NCBI RefSeq assembly: GCF_001611795.1
Contig: NZ_CP015098.1
Coordinates: 1,984,001 to 2,048,000, forward strand
Direction: 5' to 3'
Source: Streptomyces qaidamensis
GTDB lineage: Bacteria; Actinomycetota; Actinomycetes; Streptomycetales; Streptomycetaceae
DNA: 64,000 nucleotides
In this document: piece after piece, positions 8,911 through 16,798 of the stretch
How positions within the stretch are numbered: position 1 is the stretch's first letter
Layout of the letters: every line of letters begins with the position of its first letter
The notes under the pieces: generated by a model
What the model was told of the DNA's origin: nothing
Database searches by the model: none
Seen by the model: the letters and a program-made list of their open reading frames with translations, nothing else
Program-made: the position numbers and the translations under genes

Positions 8911-9703
8911 CACCCGCGTTCCGATCCTGATGTACCACGCGGTCGCGACCGACCCGAACGAGGCGACCCGCGCCCTGTCGGTGACCCCGGAAGCCTTCGC
9001 CGAGCAGATGGCGGTGCTCGCCGACCGGGGTCTCAGGCCCCTCACCACGGCCGGACTGGCCGCGTGCTGGCGCTCGGGCCGGCCGCTGCCCGACCGGCCG
9101 GTCCTCATCACCTTCGACGACGGCTACGAGGGTGTGCACCGGCATGCCCTCCCCGCGCTCGCCAAGCACGGTTTCCCCGCCACCCTGTTCGTCTCGACGG
9201 GGTGGCTCAAGGGGCCGTACGACACCGGGGGCGGCCTGGACACCATGCTGGACTGGGCCCAGGTCCGCGAACTCGCGGCGCAGGGCGTGGAGATCGGCGG
9301 GCACAGCCACAGCCACCCGCAGCTCGACCAGGTCTCCGACGCCACGCTGCGGTTCGAGCTGATCCACTGCAAGGAGATCATCTCGGACCAGCTGGGCACC
9401 GTACCGGCCTCGTTCGCCTACCCCTACGGCTACTCCAGCCGCCGGGTCCGGCAGGCGGTGCGCGAGACGGGCTACGCCCAGGCCCTCGCCGTCGGCAACG
9501 GGCTCGCGCGGCGGGCGCAGGGGCCGTACGCGCTGCGGCGGGTGACGGTGCGCCGCAGCACGGGCATCGAGGAGTTCGAGCGGGTCGTCGAGGGCCACGC
9601 GATCGCCCGTACGTTCGCCGGGGACCGCGCCCTGACCAAGGGGTACGCCGTCGTTCGCAGGGTTCGGCAGGCTCGTCGGCTGGTCGCCCGCTCCGGGGGC
9701 TGA
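8903..9703 (+). CDS. polysaccharide deacetylase (NodB domain), third gene of operon
   Basis: 266 residues from GTG at 8903, overlapping the preceding gene by 8 nt. It begins with P-I-L-M-Y-H and the carbohydrate esterase 4 core follows: motif 1 T-F-D-D-G-Y-E with D72/D73, metal ligands H134 and H138 in G-G-H-S-H-S-H-P, and F-A-Y-P-Y-G. No signal peptide is seen, which is odd for an enzyme acting on exported glycan; it may act on lipid-linked precursor in the cytoplasm or leave by another route. CE4 enzymes remove N- or O-acetyl groups from chitin-like, PNAG-like or peptidoglycan polymers. A strong hairpin ends the operon. Confidence 0.9.
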   Translation: MSDTRVPILMYHAVATDPNEATRALSVTPEAFAEQMAVLADRGLRPLTTAGLAACWRSGRPLPDRPVLITFDDGYEGVHRHALPALAKHGFPATLFVSTGWLKGPYDTGGGLDTMLDWAQVRELAAQGVEIGGHSHSHPQLDQVSDATLRFELIHCKEIISDQLGTVPASFAYPYGYSSRRVRQAVRETGYAQALAVGNGLARRAQGPYALRRVTVRRSTGIEEFERVVEGHAIARTFAGDRALTKGYAVVRRVRQARRLVARSGG

Positions 9704-9763
9704 CCTGCGCGGGGGCGATCGCCACCGAGGCGGCCCGGCTGCTCCGCCGCGAGCACACGACAT

Positions 9764-9796
9764 GCCGCGTGCACCGGGAAACCGGGTGCACGCGGC
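9764..9796. terminator. terminator hairpin closing the GT/deacetylase operon
   Basis: About 15 bp of stem with one bulged G and a GAAA tetraloop, 60 bp behind the deacetylase stop and just before the next coding start. Confidence 0.7.
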
Positions 9797-9820
9797 CTCC
9801 TTGTGCCGGATCATGGCGGC

Positions 9821-10915
9821 ATGTCTGGAAACCCGCACGAGGCGCTGCCGATCCGGCTCAACGTCGACGACTCCGACTCCCCGTCCGACGTCGTCGACGC
9901 GCTGTTCCTCGGCCGCTTCGCGACGGGCGAGCAGCCCTACTCCCACGCGGTGAACATCGACCGGGTGCGGTCCGGGGCGACGCTGATGCCGCCCGGCGCC
10001 CGGGTGCTGCGCGTCGCCCGGGACGACGACCGCAGCGCGACCCTCGCCGAGGGTGACGGCTGGACGCTGCTGGTCTCCCGCTGGAACCGTGGCGCCGACG
10101 TCACGGTGACGGCGACCGGCGAGGAGCTCGCGAAGAAGGTCCTCGACCAGGCCACGGACGGCGCGGCCGACGAGCCCGAACCGCAGCCGGAGAACGTCAC
10201 GATGGGCTTCTGGTACGTCTCTCCCCGCCGCGGCCCGCACCGCACCACCCGGCAGATCGCGGCGGGCACCTGGGAGGAGGTCCGGCCCAACTACACCGCG
10301 CCGGTGGCGGACGCGATGGACCGCCTGATGAAGACGACCCCGGAGGACATCGCGGGCCGTCTCCTGCTGCTGCACGGCCCGCCGGGCACCGGCAAGACGT
10401 CGGCGCTGCGGACACTGGCCCGCTCCTGGCGCGACTGGTGCCAGGTGGACTGCGTCCTGGACCCCGAGCGGCTCTTCTCCGACGTCGGCTACCTCATGGA
10501 CATCGCCATCGGCGAGGAGGACGCGACGGGCAAGGGCCGCTGGCGGCTGCTGCTCCTGGAGGACTGCGACGAGCTGATCCGCGGCGAGGCCAAACACACG
10601 GCGGGCCAGGCCCTGTCGAGGCTGCTGAACCTGACGGACGGACTGCTCGGCCAGGGCCGCAACGTCCTGGTCGGGGTCACGACCAACGAGGACCTGGAGC
10701 GCCTGCACCCGGCCGTGGTCCGCCCCGGCCGCTGCCTGGCCCGGATCGAGGTCGGTCCGCTGACCCGCCGCGAGGCGGTGAACTGGCTGGGCCAGGAGGA
10801 CGGCGTCGGCCGCGAGGGCGCGACGCTGGCGGAGCTGTACGCGCTGCGCCGGGGCACGTCCCCGACGTCCCTGCCGGAGCCGCGCGGGGGCGTCGACGCG
10901 GGGCTGTATCTGTAG
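9821..10915 (+). CDS. DUF5925-type AAA ATPase
   Basis: 364 residues from the ATG at 9821; an in-frame GTG at 9803 adds six residues but lies in the terminator tail. The N-terminal half (about 1-150) is a beta-rich domain that I recognise as the DUF5925 type (N-V-D-D-S-D-S-P near the start, then L-F-L-G-R-F). An AAA module follows with Walker A G-P-P-G-T-G-K-T-S at 186-194, Walker B L-L-L-L-E-D-C-D-E at about 243-251, sensor-like T-T-N-E-D, and arginine-finger region R-P-G-R-C. Such proteins resemble BCS1-like AAA modules. Substrate unknown; there is no ribosome binding site of the usual kind. Confidence 0.82.
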   Translation: MSGNPHEALPIRLNVDDSDSPSDVVDALFLGRFATGEQPYSHAVNIDRVRSGATLMPPGARVLRVARDDDRSATLAEGDGWTLLVSRWNRGADVTVTATGEELAKKVLDQATDGAADEPEPQPENVTMGFWYVSPRRGPHRTTRQIAAGTWEEVRPNYTAPVADAMDRLMKTTPEDIAGRLLLLHGPPGTGKTSALRTLARSWRDWCQVDCVLDPERLFSDVGYLMDIAIGEEDATGKGRWRLLLLEDCDELIRGEAKHTAGQALSRLLNLTDGLLGQGRNVLVGVTTNEDLERLHPAVVRPGRCLARIEVGPLTRREAVNWLGQEDGVGREGATLAELYALRRGTSPTSLPEPRGGVDAGLYL

Positions 10916-11053
10916 CCGGGTCACCCGCCGGGATCCGTGGTGGGTCCACCCGCCGGGGTCCCTCACAACCGCTTCTCACCTCCCTGTTACCCGGGCGTGC
11001 CAAGGTGTGCCGCGGAGCGACGCCGCGCTCCGCATGGACCAGGGAGGCCTCTG

Positions 11054-11449
11054 ATGGCACACACGGCGCCCACCGTGTTCAGCGAACCCGCCCACCGCGT
11101 CGCACGGTGGGCCGTGCCCGTCGTGCTCGGTGTCGTCTACGGCAACTGGGTCGCGGTGAACCGGCGTCACGGCGGCCCGGTCACCGGAGCGGACGTGGCG
11201 TCGGGTGTGTGGAGCGCGCTCGCCTTCACGGCGCTCTGCATCGCCGTGGTCCAGATCGTCCGACGCCTCAGGCGCGACCTGCACGCCCTGCACGCCCTGC
11301 TGCGGGCCGCCTTCGCCGGTGTCGCCCTGGGCTTCCTCTACAGCCAGACCGGCGACGACATCCGGCCCGTGGTCATCACGGCGCTGCTGGTCACGGCAGC
11401 GCTCTTCCTGCTGCTGTTCTACCGCTTCCACACGCGCGCCGACGCGTAG
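11054..11449 (+). CDS. small integral membrane protein of unknown function
   Basis: 131 residues from ATG at 11054 with AGGGAGG at 11041-11047; the frame is open further upstream without a start signal. Four hydrophobic segments are visible, at about 20-36, 53-72, 88-103 and 110-126, joined by short basic loops (R-R-L-R-R-D). No family motif is recognised. It stands alone between the AAA ATPase and the DUF72 gene, all on the plus strand. Confidence 0.75.
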   Translation: MAHTAPTVFSEPAHRVARWAVPVVLGVVYGNWVAVNRRHGGPVTGADVASGVWSALAFTALCIAVVQIVRRLRRDLHALHALLRAAFAGVALGFLYSQTGDDIRPVVITALLVTAALFLLLFYRFHTRADA

Positions 11450-11529
11450 CGGGTCCGGCGGACCAGGACGCCACGGCCGCCACGGCCGCCGCGGCCGCCC
11501 TCCGGGGCCTGCGGTGCTTTGATAGGGAT

Positions 11530-12306
11530 ATGACCCTGTTCGTCGGCACGTCCGGGTGGCAGTACAAGGACTGGCGGGACGTCCTGTACCCGTCCGGGCT
11601 GCCGATGCGGCTCTGGCTGGAGGAGTACGCGGGGCACTTCGCCACCGTCGAGATCAACAACGCCTTCTACCGGCTGCCGGCCCGGGAGACCTTCGCGGAC
11701 TGGCGGCGGCGGGTGCCCGGGGACTTCGTCGTCGCCGTCAAGGCGAGCCGCTATCTGACCCACATCAAGCGGCTCAAGGACCCCGAGGAGCCGGTGCACC
11801 GCCTGATGAGCCACGCGGCGGGGCTCGGCGACCGTCTCGGCCCGGTCCTGCTCCAGCTCCCGCCCACCCTGCGCGCCGACCCGGGCCTACTGGACGCGTG
11901 CCTGGCCTGCTTCCCGGCCCGGACCCGGGTCGCGGTCGAGCCGCGCCATGACTCCTGGTGGACGCCGCAGGTCCGCCGCGTCCTGGAGTCCCGGCGCGCC
12001 GCCCTGTGCTGGGCCGACATCCTGGCCCGCCCGGCGACACCGCTGTGGCGCACCACCGACTGGGGCTACGTCCGCTTCCACCAGGGCCGCGCCCGGCCCT
12101 GGCCCCGCTACGGCCGTCGCTCGCTGGCCACCTGGCTCGACCGCATCGCCACGACCTGGCCCGGCGGCGAGGACGTCTACGCGTACTTCAACAACGACCC
12201 GGGCGGCGCGGCGGTGGAGGACGCGGTGGCGTTCGCACGGACGGGGAGGTCGGCGGGGCTGGACATCACGCGGACACCGGAGCGCCTGGCCCAGCGGTCC
12301 GGTTAG
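11530..12306 (+). CDS. DUF72 family protein (YecE-like)
   Basis: 258 residues from ATG at 11530. The N terminus L-F-V-G-T-S-G-W-Q-Y-K-D-W, the stretch Y-A-G-H-F-A-T-V-E-I-N-N-A-F-Y-R, and V-A-V-E-P-R-H-D-S-W later are the standard DUF72 (YecE) signature of a TIM-barrel protein. The biochemical role of the family is not settled. Length is normal. A short AGGG lies very close to the ATG, so translation initiation may be weak or leaderless. Confidence 0.88.
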   Translation: MTLFVGTSGWQYKDWRDVLYPSGLPMRLWLEEYAGHFATVEINNAFYRLPARETFADWRRRVPGDFVVAVKASRYLTHIKRLKDPEEPVHRLMSHAAGLGDRLGPVLLQLPPTLRADPGLLDACLACFPARTRVAVEPRHDSWWTPQVRRVLESRRAALCWADILARPATPLWRTTDWGYVRFHQGRARPWPRYGRRSLATWLDRIATTWPGGEDVYAYFNNDPGGAAVEDAVAFARTGRSAGLDITRTPERLAQRSG

Positions 12307-12313
12307 GACTCCC

Positions 12314-12682
12314 CTACTCCCCGTACGCCGCCCGCAGGGCGTCCCGTACCGCGGCGAGCGCGACGTCCTCGCCCAGCCCGAGTCTCCTGGCCCGCTCCAC
12401 ATAGGCCTGGGCGGCCGATGCCAGTTCGCGGTCCGCCGCCGAGCCGGCGGCGGCCACGAACGTGCCGTTGCGGCCCCGCGTCTCGATCACGCCGTCCGCC
12501 TCCAGCGCCCGGTACGCCTTGGCGACCGTGTTGGCGGCGAGTCCCAGCGACTCGGCCAGCCCCCGCACGGTCGGCAGCCGGTAGCCCACCGGCAGCGCAC
12601 CTGACCGCGCCTGCTCTGAGATCCGCGCCCGCACCTGCTCGTACGGCGGGGCGCTGTCGTCGATGTCGATCTTCAAGGTCAC
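12314..12682 (-). CDS. GntR-family regulator, YtrA subfamily
   Basis: 122 residues; I choose GTG at 12682 (V-T-L-K-I-D-I-D-D), the usual beginning of this group, over an ATG 39 nt upstream. The winged helix covers about 10-75 with L-P-T-V-R-G-L-A-E-S-L-G-L-A-A-N-T-V-A, and the short tail has two helices for dimerisation and no ligand domain, as in YtrA-type repressors. Such regulators normally sit beside an ABC transporter they repress; none is adjacent here. It is convergent with DUF72 and divergent from the GNAT gene. Confidence 0.88.
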   Translation of the reverse strand: MTLKIDIDDSAPPYEQVRARISEQARSGALPVGYRLPTVRGLAESLGLAANTVAKAYRALEADGVIETRGRNGTFVAAAGSAADRELASAAQAYVERARRLGLGEDVALAAVRDALRAAYGE

Positions 12683-12753
12683 AGCCCGATTGTCGCGCAC
12701 CCGACGGAAAATGAGAGGCACCCAGGTCGGGTCCCCACGTAGCGTGCGTCCCC

Positions 12754-13683
12754 ATGACCGTGATCGTGCGCGACCTGCGCCCCGACGTCCGAGCCGACGC
12801 CGAGGGGTTCTCCACCACCCGCCGCCTCGCCCTTCCGTACATGCTCTCCACGCCCGAGTCCGTGGTGCACACCCTGACGCACGCCCACCCGGACGCCCGC
12901 TTCGGGCAGCTCGTCGCCGAGGAAGACGGCGAGATCATCGGCACGGCCCAGGTCAGCGTCGCCCACGACAGCCCGGAACCCGGCCAGGGCTCCGCCAACA
13001 TCTACGTGCGCCCCGGCCACACGGGGCGCGGCGCCGGGTCCCTCCTGCTGCGCACCGCCGAGGAGCGCCTGGGACGCCTGGGTGTCACCAAGCTGTTCAC
13101 CTGGGTGCTGGACGAGCCGGGCAACCGCGCCTTCGCCGAGCGGCGCGGCTTCCGGGCCAGCCGTTCCGCCTGGTTCCTGCGCCTGGACCTGGCGGACGGT
13201 CCCCTGCCGCCCCGCCAGGACCTGCCGGCGGGCGTCGAGCTGCGCACGGCCGCCGACTTCGCGGACGATCCGCGTCCCGTGTTCGAACTGGACGCGGAGA
13301 CCTCGTCGGACGAACCGAGCGACATCGACGTGGAGTTCACGGACTACGAGGCCTGGATCGAGGAGTCCTGGAAGCACCCGCTCCTGAACCGCGACCTGAG
13401 CACGATCGCGGTCGTCGACGGACGCCTCGCCGCCTTCACCGCGGCGTACACCGACGGCGGCTCCCGTTACGCCACCGCCATGACCGGAACCGCCCGCGCG
13501 TTCCGGGGCCGGGGCCTGGCGAAGCTCGCCAAGAACGACTCCCTGCACCGTGCCCGCGCCGCGGGGTACACGGAGGCGTTCACCGGCAACGACACCGGCA
13601 ACGAGCCGATGATCGCCATCAACAAGTGGTTCGGCTACGAGACCTGCGCGAAGGAAGTACGGTATGTCCGCGAACTCGGCTGA
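12754..13683 (+). CDS. double-domain GNAT acetyltransferase
   Basis: 309 residues. Two GNAT folds are in tandem: the first has N-I-Y-V-R-P-G-H-T-G-R-G-A-G near 88-101 (acetyl-CoA pyrophosphate loop Q/R-x-x-G-x-G/A), the second has G-T-A-R-A-F-R-G-R-G-L-A around 245-256, then N-K-W-F-G-Y-E. This two-domain layout is like the mycothiol-synthase-type and Eis-like groups, but the substrate is not predictable. No ribosome binding site is visible; TAGCGT lies 8 nt before the ATG, so a leaderless transcript is possible. It overlaps the DUF402 gene by 20 nt. Confidence 0.88.
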   Translation: MTVIVRDLRPDVRADAEGFSTTRRLALPYMLSTPESVVHTLTHAHPDARFGQLVAEEDGEIIGTAQVSVAHDSPEPGQGSANIYVRPGHTGRGAGSLLLRTAEERLGRLGVTKLFTWVLDEPGNRAFAERRGFRASRSAWFLRLDLADGPLPPRQDLPAGVELRTAADFADDPRPVFELDAETSSDEPSDIDVEFTDYEAWIEESWKHPLLNRDLSTIAVVDGRLAAFTAAYTDGGSRYATAMTGTARAFRGRGLAKLAKNDSLHRARAAGYTEAFTGNDTGNEPMIAINKWFGYETCAKEVRYVRELG

Positions 13684-14164
13684 CCGGCTCCCGCTCCTGG
13701 ACGTCGTGCTCGTCAAGGCGGGCCGTACGAAGATCCGTTACTCCGGCGAGCTGCTGTCGGACGACGGCACGCGGGTCGCGGTCCGCGCCCCGTGGGCGGG
13801 CTCCGGCGTCCGCGACTTCGGCTTCGTCCGCTTCGAGTCCGGGGACGTCTTCACGGAGTACTACTGGCGCGACCGGTGGTACGCGGTCAAAGAGGTCCGC
13901 TCCGCCACGGGCGCGCTGAAGGGCTGGTACTGCGACATCACCCGCCCCGCCGTGCGCTCCGGGTCGGAGCTGGTCGTGGAGGACCTGGATCTGGACCTGT
14001 GGCGCTCCGCGGACGGTACGGACGTACGGCGCCTGGACGAGGACGAGTTCGCCGAGAGCGGCCTCGCCGAGACGGACCCGGAGGCGGCGCGGGCCGCCCT
14101 GACCGCCCTCGACGAACTGGAGTCACTCGCCCGCGGCGGCGACTTCACCGCGCTCCTGGCCTGA
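13664..14164 (+). CDS. DUF402 family protein (possible nucleoside di/triphosphatase)
   Basis: 166 residues. The middle contains F-T-E-Y-Y-W-R-D-R-W-Y-A-V-K-E and L-K-G-W-Y-C-D-I-T-R-P, the DUF402 core. Relatives in the family are metal-dependent nucleotide phosphatases or RNA-associated proteins; which applies here is unknown. The start lies inside the last 20 nt of the GNAT gene, so it is translationally coupled. Its 3' end overlaps the convergent methyltransferase gene by 42 bp. Confidence 0.87.
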   Translation: MSANSADRLPLLDVVLVKAGRTKIRYSGELLSDDGTRVAVRAPWAGSGVRDFGFVRFESGDVFTEYYWRDRWYAVKEVRSATGALKGWYCDITRPAVRSGSELVVEDLDLDLWRSADGTDVRRLDEDEFAESGLAETDPEAARAALTALDELESLARGGDFTALLA

Positions 14165-14755
14165 CGTCCGGACCTGGGCGATCGCCGCGTACCGCTCGTC
14201 CGTCACCTCCTTGCCCCACAGCGACGGATCGCCCGACAGCCGCTCCAGGCGCACCTGCCCGGCGATCGGGGCGAGGAGGCCGGTGAGCCGCTCCGCCGGT
14301 ATGCCGACGGGGGCGGTGCTTCCCCACACGCCCTCGACCAGCACCAGCCGCCCGCCCGGCCGCAGCAGCCCGCACCAGTGCCTCAGGGCGCGGCCGGGGT
14401 CGGGCAGGGCCCACAGGACGTGCCGGACGAGCACGGCGTCGAAGCGCTGCTCCCCGACCGGCGGTGCCGCGGCGTCACCGACGAGGAACACCGCGTCACG
14501 CCCGGCGAGTTTCTCCCTGGCGAGCGTCACCATCGCCGCCGAGAGGTCCACGCCCGTCACCCGGTGTCCCTGCTCGGAGGCGAGGAGCGACAGGCTGCCG
14601 GTGCCGCACCCGAGGTCGAGGACGTCCCCCGCCCGGGCGGGCAGCCAGGCGCGCAGCCGCCCGGCCCAGGCCCGGCGCACCTCGGGATCACGCAGGCCGT
14701 GGTCCGGCTCCTCGTCGAAGGAGGCGGCCTCGGCGTCCCAGTCCACGTTCGTCAT
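14123..14755 (-). CDS. class I SAM-dependent methyltransferase
   Basis: 210 residues from ATG at 14755 (M-T-N-V-D-W-D). The Rossmann motif I is V-L-D-L-G-C-G-T-G-S-L-S at about 49-60; V-T-G-V-D-L-S-A-A-M follows, and R-H-V-L-W-A-L-P-D-P is motif II. This is the UbiE/small-molecule methyltransferase type; substrate unknown. There is no ribosome binding site before the ATG, and two TGTCAGTG elements lie directly upstream, the nearer one placed so that transcription could begin at the start codon itself. Its 3' end overlaps DUF402 by 42 bp in antisense. Confidence 0.88.
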   Translation of the reverse strand: MTNVDWDAEAASFDEEPDHGLRDPEVRRAWAGRLRAWLPARAGDVLDLGCGTGSLSLLASEQGHRVTGVDLSAAMVTLAREKLAGRDAVFLVGDAAAPPVGEQRFDAVLVRHVLWALPDPGRALRHWCGLLRPGGRLVLVEGVWGSTAPVGIPAERLTGLLAPIAGQVRLERLSGDPSLWGKEVTDERYAAIAQVRTSGQERGEVAAAGE

Positions 14756-14757
14756 GG

Positions 14758-14811
14758 GCCCAAGAGTGACACCCGCCACTGACACACGAATCGTGACTGC
14801 CGCCACTGACA
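14758..14811 (-). promoter_or_regulatory. tandem TGTCAGTGGCGG elements, PafBC/RecA-NDp-like promoter
   Basis: A 12-bp direct repeat (14773-14784 and 14800-14811 on the plus strand as CCGCCACTGACA) reads TGTCAGTGGCGG toward the methyltransferase. The known RecA-independent damage promoter of actinobacteria is TTGTCAGTG, 8 nt, TANNNT. Here each copy is followed after 8 nt by CANNNT (CACGAT and CACTCT), a one-base deviation in the -10. The nearer copy ends 7 nt before the ATG. Confidence 0.5.
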
Positions 14812-14894
14812 GACCAGGAGCGATGAGTAACCCTCCCCCGAAAGGTCTACCTCCGTGAGAGCGCGGAACCCGGTAGACCCTTAAGGAGGCAGCC

Positions 14895-15029
14895 ATGCGC
14901 CGTGTGACCGTGCAGAAGCCCCTGAAGAAGACGGATGTCCGCCGGGTCCGCGACGAGGCCGACGAGCGCCCCGCCGGGCGCCCCGAGGTTCGCAAGGACA
15001 TCGCCCGCACCTGGTGGCCGGACGCCTGA
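14895..15029 (+). CDS. 44-residue basic protein of unknown function
   Basis: ATG at 14895 preceded by a strong AAGGAGG at 14882-14888; stop TGA at 15027-15029. The product is highly charged (K-P-L-K-K-T-D-V-R-R-V-R-D near the N terminus, ending A-R-T-W-W-P-D-A), with no cysteine and no membrane segment. The good ribosome binding site and normal Streptomyces third-position GC bias support that it is real. Function unknown. It lies between the divergent methyltransferase and a convergent GNAT. Confidence 0.6.
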   Translation: MRRVTVQKPLKKTDVRRVRDEADERPAGRPEVRKDIARTWWPDA

Positions 15030-15059
15030 GCGGCCGGTGCCGGTCATGAGACGCACGCC

Positions 15060-15509
15060 TCAGAGCAGCCGCTTGCGGTAGTGGACGCGGTCGTAGGGCC
15101 CCTCCACGCGGCGTTCCACCAGTTCGTAGCCGTATCTCGGATAAATCCTCTGGTTCTCCCACATCAGCGCGTTCGTGCAGAGCCTGACCTCGGGCAGACC
15201 CAGCGCACGCGCGTGTGCGTCCACGAACCGGAGCAGCCGCCGCCCCACTCCCCCGCCGTGCGCGGTGGGGTGGACGGCGACGGTGTCGAGGAAGAGGTGG
15301 TCCGCGAACGCCTCGACCACGACGAGTCCGGTCACGGGATCGCCCGTCACGAACACCTTGCCCGCGGCCACGTTCGCCGCGTGGTCCTCCTCCATGGGCT
15401 GCGGCACGCGCCCGATGCGCTCGATGTAGGGGCGGAAGGCCGCGTCGATCACGTCCGCGACGACCGGTACGTCGGCGGCCCCGGCCGGCCGGATCTCCTC
15501 GTCTGCCAT
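15060..15509 (-). CDS. GNAT acetyltransferase
   Basis: 149 residues from ATG at 15509 (M-A-D-E-E-I-R-P). It has the GNAT core: L-F-L-D-T-V-A-V-H-P strand 4, then A-H-G-G-G-V-G-R-R-L-L for acetyl-CoA binding, and N-Q-R-I-Y-P-R-Y-G-Y-E near the end. The substrate cannot be told. A further 12 codons upstream are open but lack a start signal. Convergent with the 44-residue ORF. Confidence 0.88.
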   Translation of the reverse strand: MADEEIRPAGAADVPVVADVIDAAFRPYIERIGRVPQPMEEDHAANVAAGKVFVTGDPVTGLVVVEAFADHLFLDTVAVHPTAHGGGVGRRLLRFVDAHARALGLPEVRLCTNALMWENQRIYPRYGYELVERRVEGPYDRVHYRKRLL

Positions 15510-15690
15510 GCCGCGACGGTACCTACCTGATGCCAGTCCGAACACTCCCTTAAGCGGGCCATAAGGATCTCCTCCACCCGCCCTCAGCAGGCGATTTCAC
15601 GGTTCTCAGGGGCTAGCTTCGGAGCACCCCACGGGATCCGGCCCACCCGGGCCCGGACCTGTCCCACGCACCGCTTCGAGGAGTTCCCGC

Positions 15691-16689
15691 ATGCCCGCAC
15701 GCCGCACAGCAGCCGCCGTCGCCGCTCTCGGCAGCCTCCCGCTCGCCGTGACCGCGCTGACCGCCGCCCCGGCCGCCGCGCACGGTTCGATGGGCGACCC
15801 GGTCAGCCGCGTCTCGCAGTGCTACGCCGAGGGCCCCGAGAGCCCGAGGTCGGCCGCGTGCAAGGCGGCGGTCGCGGCGGGCGGCACCCAGGCCCTCTAC
15901 GACTGGAACGGCATACGCATCGGCGACGCGGGCGGCCGGCACCAGCGGCTCATACCGGACGGCAAGCTCTGCAGCGCGAACAACGAGCAGTTCAAGGGCC
16001 TCGACCTGGCCCGCGCCGACTGGCCCGCGACCAGCGTGAGCAGCGGCTCGCACACCTTCAGGTACCGGGTGACGGCCCCTCACAAGGGCACGTTCAAGGT
16101 GTACATCACCAAGCCCGGCTACGACCCGGCCAAGCCGCTCGCCTGGAAGGACCTGGATCTCGCGAACCCGGTCGCGACGTCCACCGACCCGGCCGCCACC
16201 GGCGACTTCTACACCTTCTCCGGCAGCCTGCCCCAGCGCTCCGGCAAGCACCTGCTGTACGCGATCTGGCAGCGGTCGGACAGCCCGGAGGCGTTCTACT
16301 CCTGCTCGGACGTCAGCTTCGGCGGCGGTGGCGGCGCGGCGGGAGGCGCGGCCCCGGCCCCGACCGCCTCCGCTCCGACCAAGAAGCAGATCGAGGAGGG
16401 CAACGACAAGTCCACGATCGAGCACCACGGGCACGGCGACAACGACCCCAGCACCTCGGCGGAGCCGGCCGCGGCCCCGAAGAGCACGGCGGACCGGCCG
16501 AAGGCCGCCGCAGCCGCGCCCAACCAGCCGAAGGCGGCCGGTGCCACCGGGAACCTCGCCGAGACCGGCGGCGACAGCAGCACCACGTACCTCGCGATCG
16601 GCGGCGCGGCCACACTGGTGCTCGGCTCCTCGGCCCTGTTCCTGTCGGCCCGGCGCCGGACGGTGAGCGGCGGGCGGCAGGGCGGCTGA
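15691..16689 (+). CDS. AA10 lytic polysaccharide monooxygenase, LAXTG cell-wall anchored
   Basis: 332 residues with GAGGAG before ATG. Signal peptide 1-30 ends A-A-A, giving mature His31, the first copper-brace ligand; the second is H131 in A-P-H-K-G. The AA10 domain runs to about 212 with paired cysteines. A Gly/Ala/Pro linker and an acidic stretch follow, then the sorting signal L-A-E-T-G at 289-293, a hydrophobic span (about 302-323) and R-R-R, so sortase E-type anchoring to peptidoglycan is expected. It oxidises chitin- or cellulose-like chains using copper. I recall an S. coelicolor LPMO with this layout (SCO1734, called LpmP) linked to morphology and the CslA/GlxA glycan; that link is by memory. 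Confidence 0.93.
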   Translation: MPARRTAAAVAALGSLPLAVTALTAAPAAAHGSMGDPVSRVSQCYAEGPESPRSAACKAAVAAGGTQALYDWNGIRIGDAGGRHQRLIPDGKLCSANNEQFKGLDLARADWPATSVSSGSHTFRYRVTAPHKGTFKVYITKPGYDPAKPLAWKDLDLANPVATSTDPAATGDFYTFSGSLPQRSGKHLLYAIWQRSDSPEAFYSCSDVSFGGGGGAAGGAAPAPTASAPTKKQIEEGNDKSTIEHHGHGDNDPSTSAEPAAAPKSTADRPKAAAAAPNQPKAAGATGNLAETGGDSSTTYLAIGGAATLVLGSSALFLSARRRTVSGGRQGG

Positions 16690-16707
16690 CCCCCATCGCC
16701 CCTGACC

Positions 16708-16744
16708 CGGGGCCTGTCCGGCGGCTCAGGCCGGACAGGCCCCG
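16708..16744. terminator. bidirectional terminator between LPMO and lipase
   Basis: Perfect 14-bp stem (16708-16721 with 16731-16744) around a 9-nt loop, 20 bp after the LPMO stop and 55 bp from the convergent lipase stop. Confidence 0.8.
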
Positions 16745-16798
16745 AAACGTTTCCCTTGCACGTGCCGACGGGGGACACGCAGCAACGGGTGACACGTG

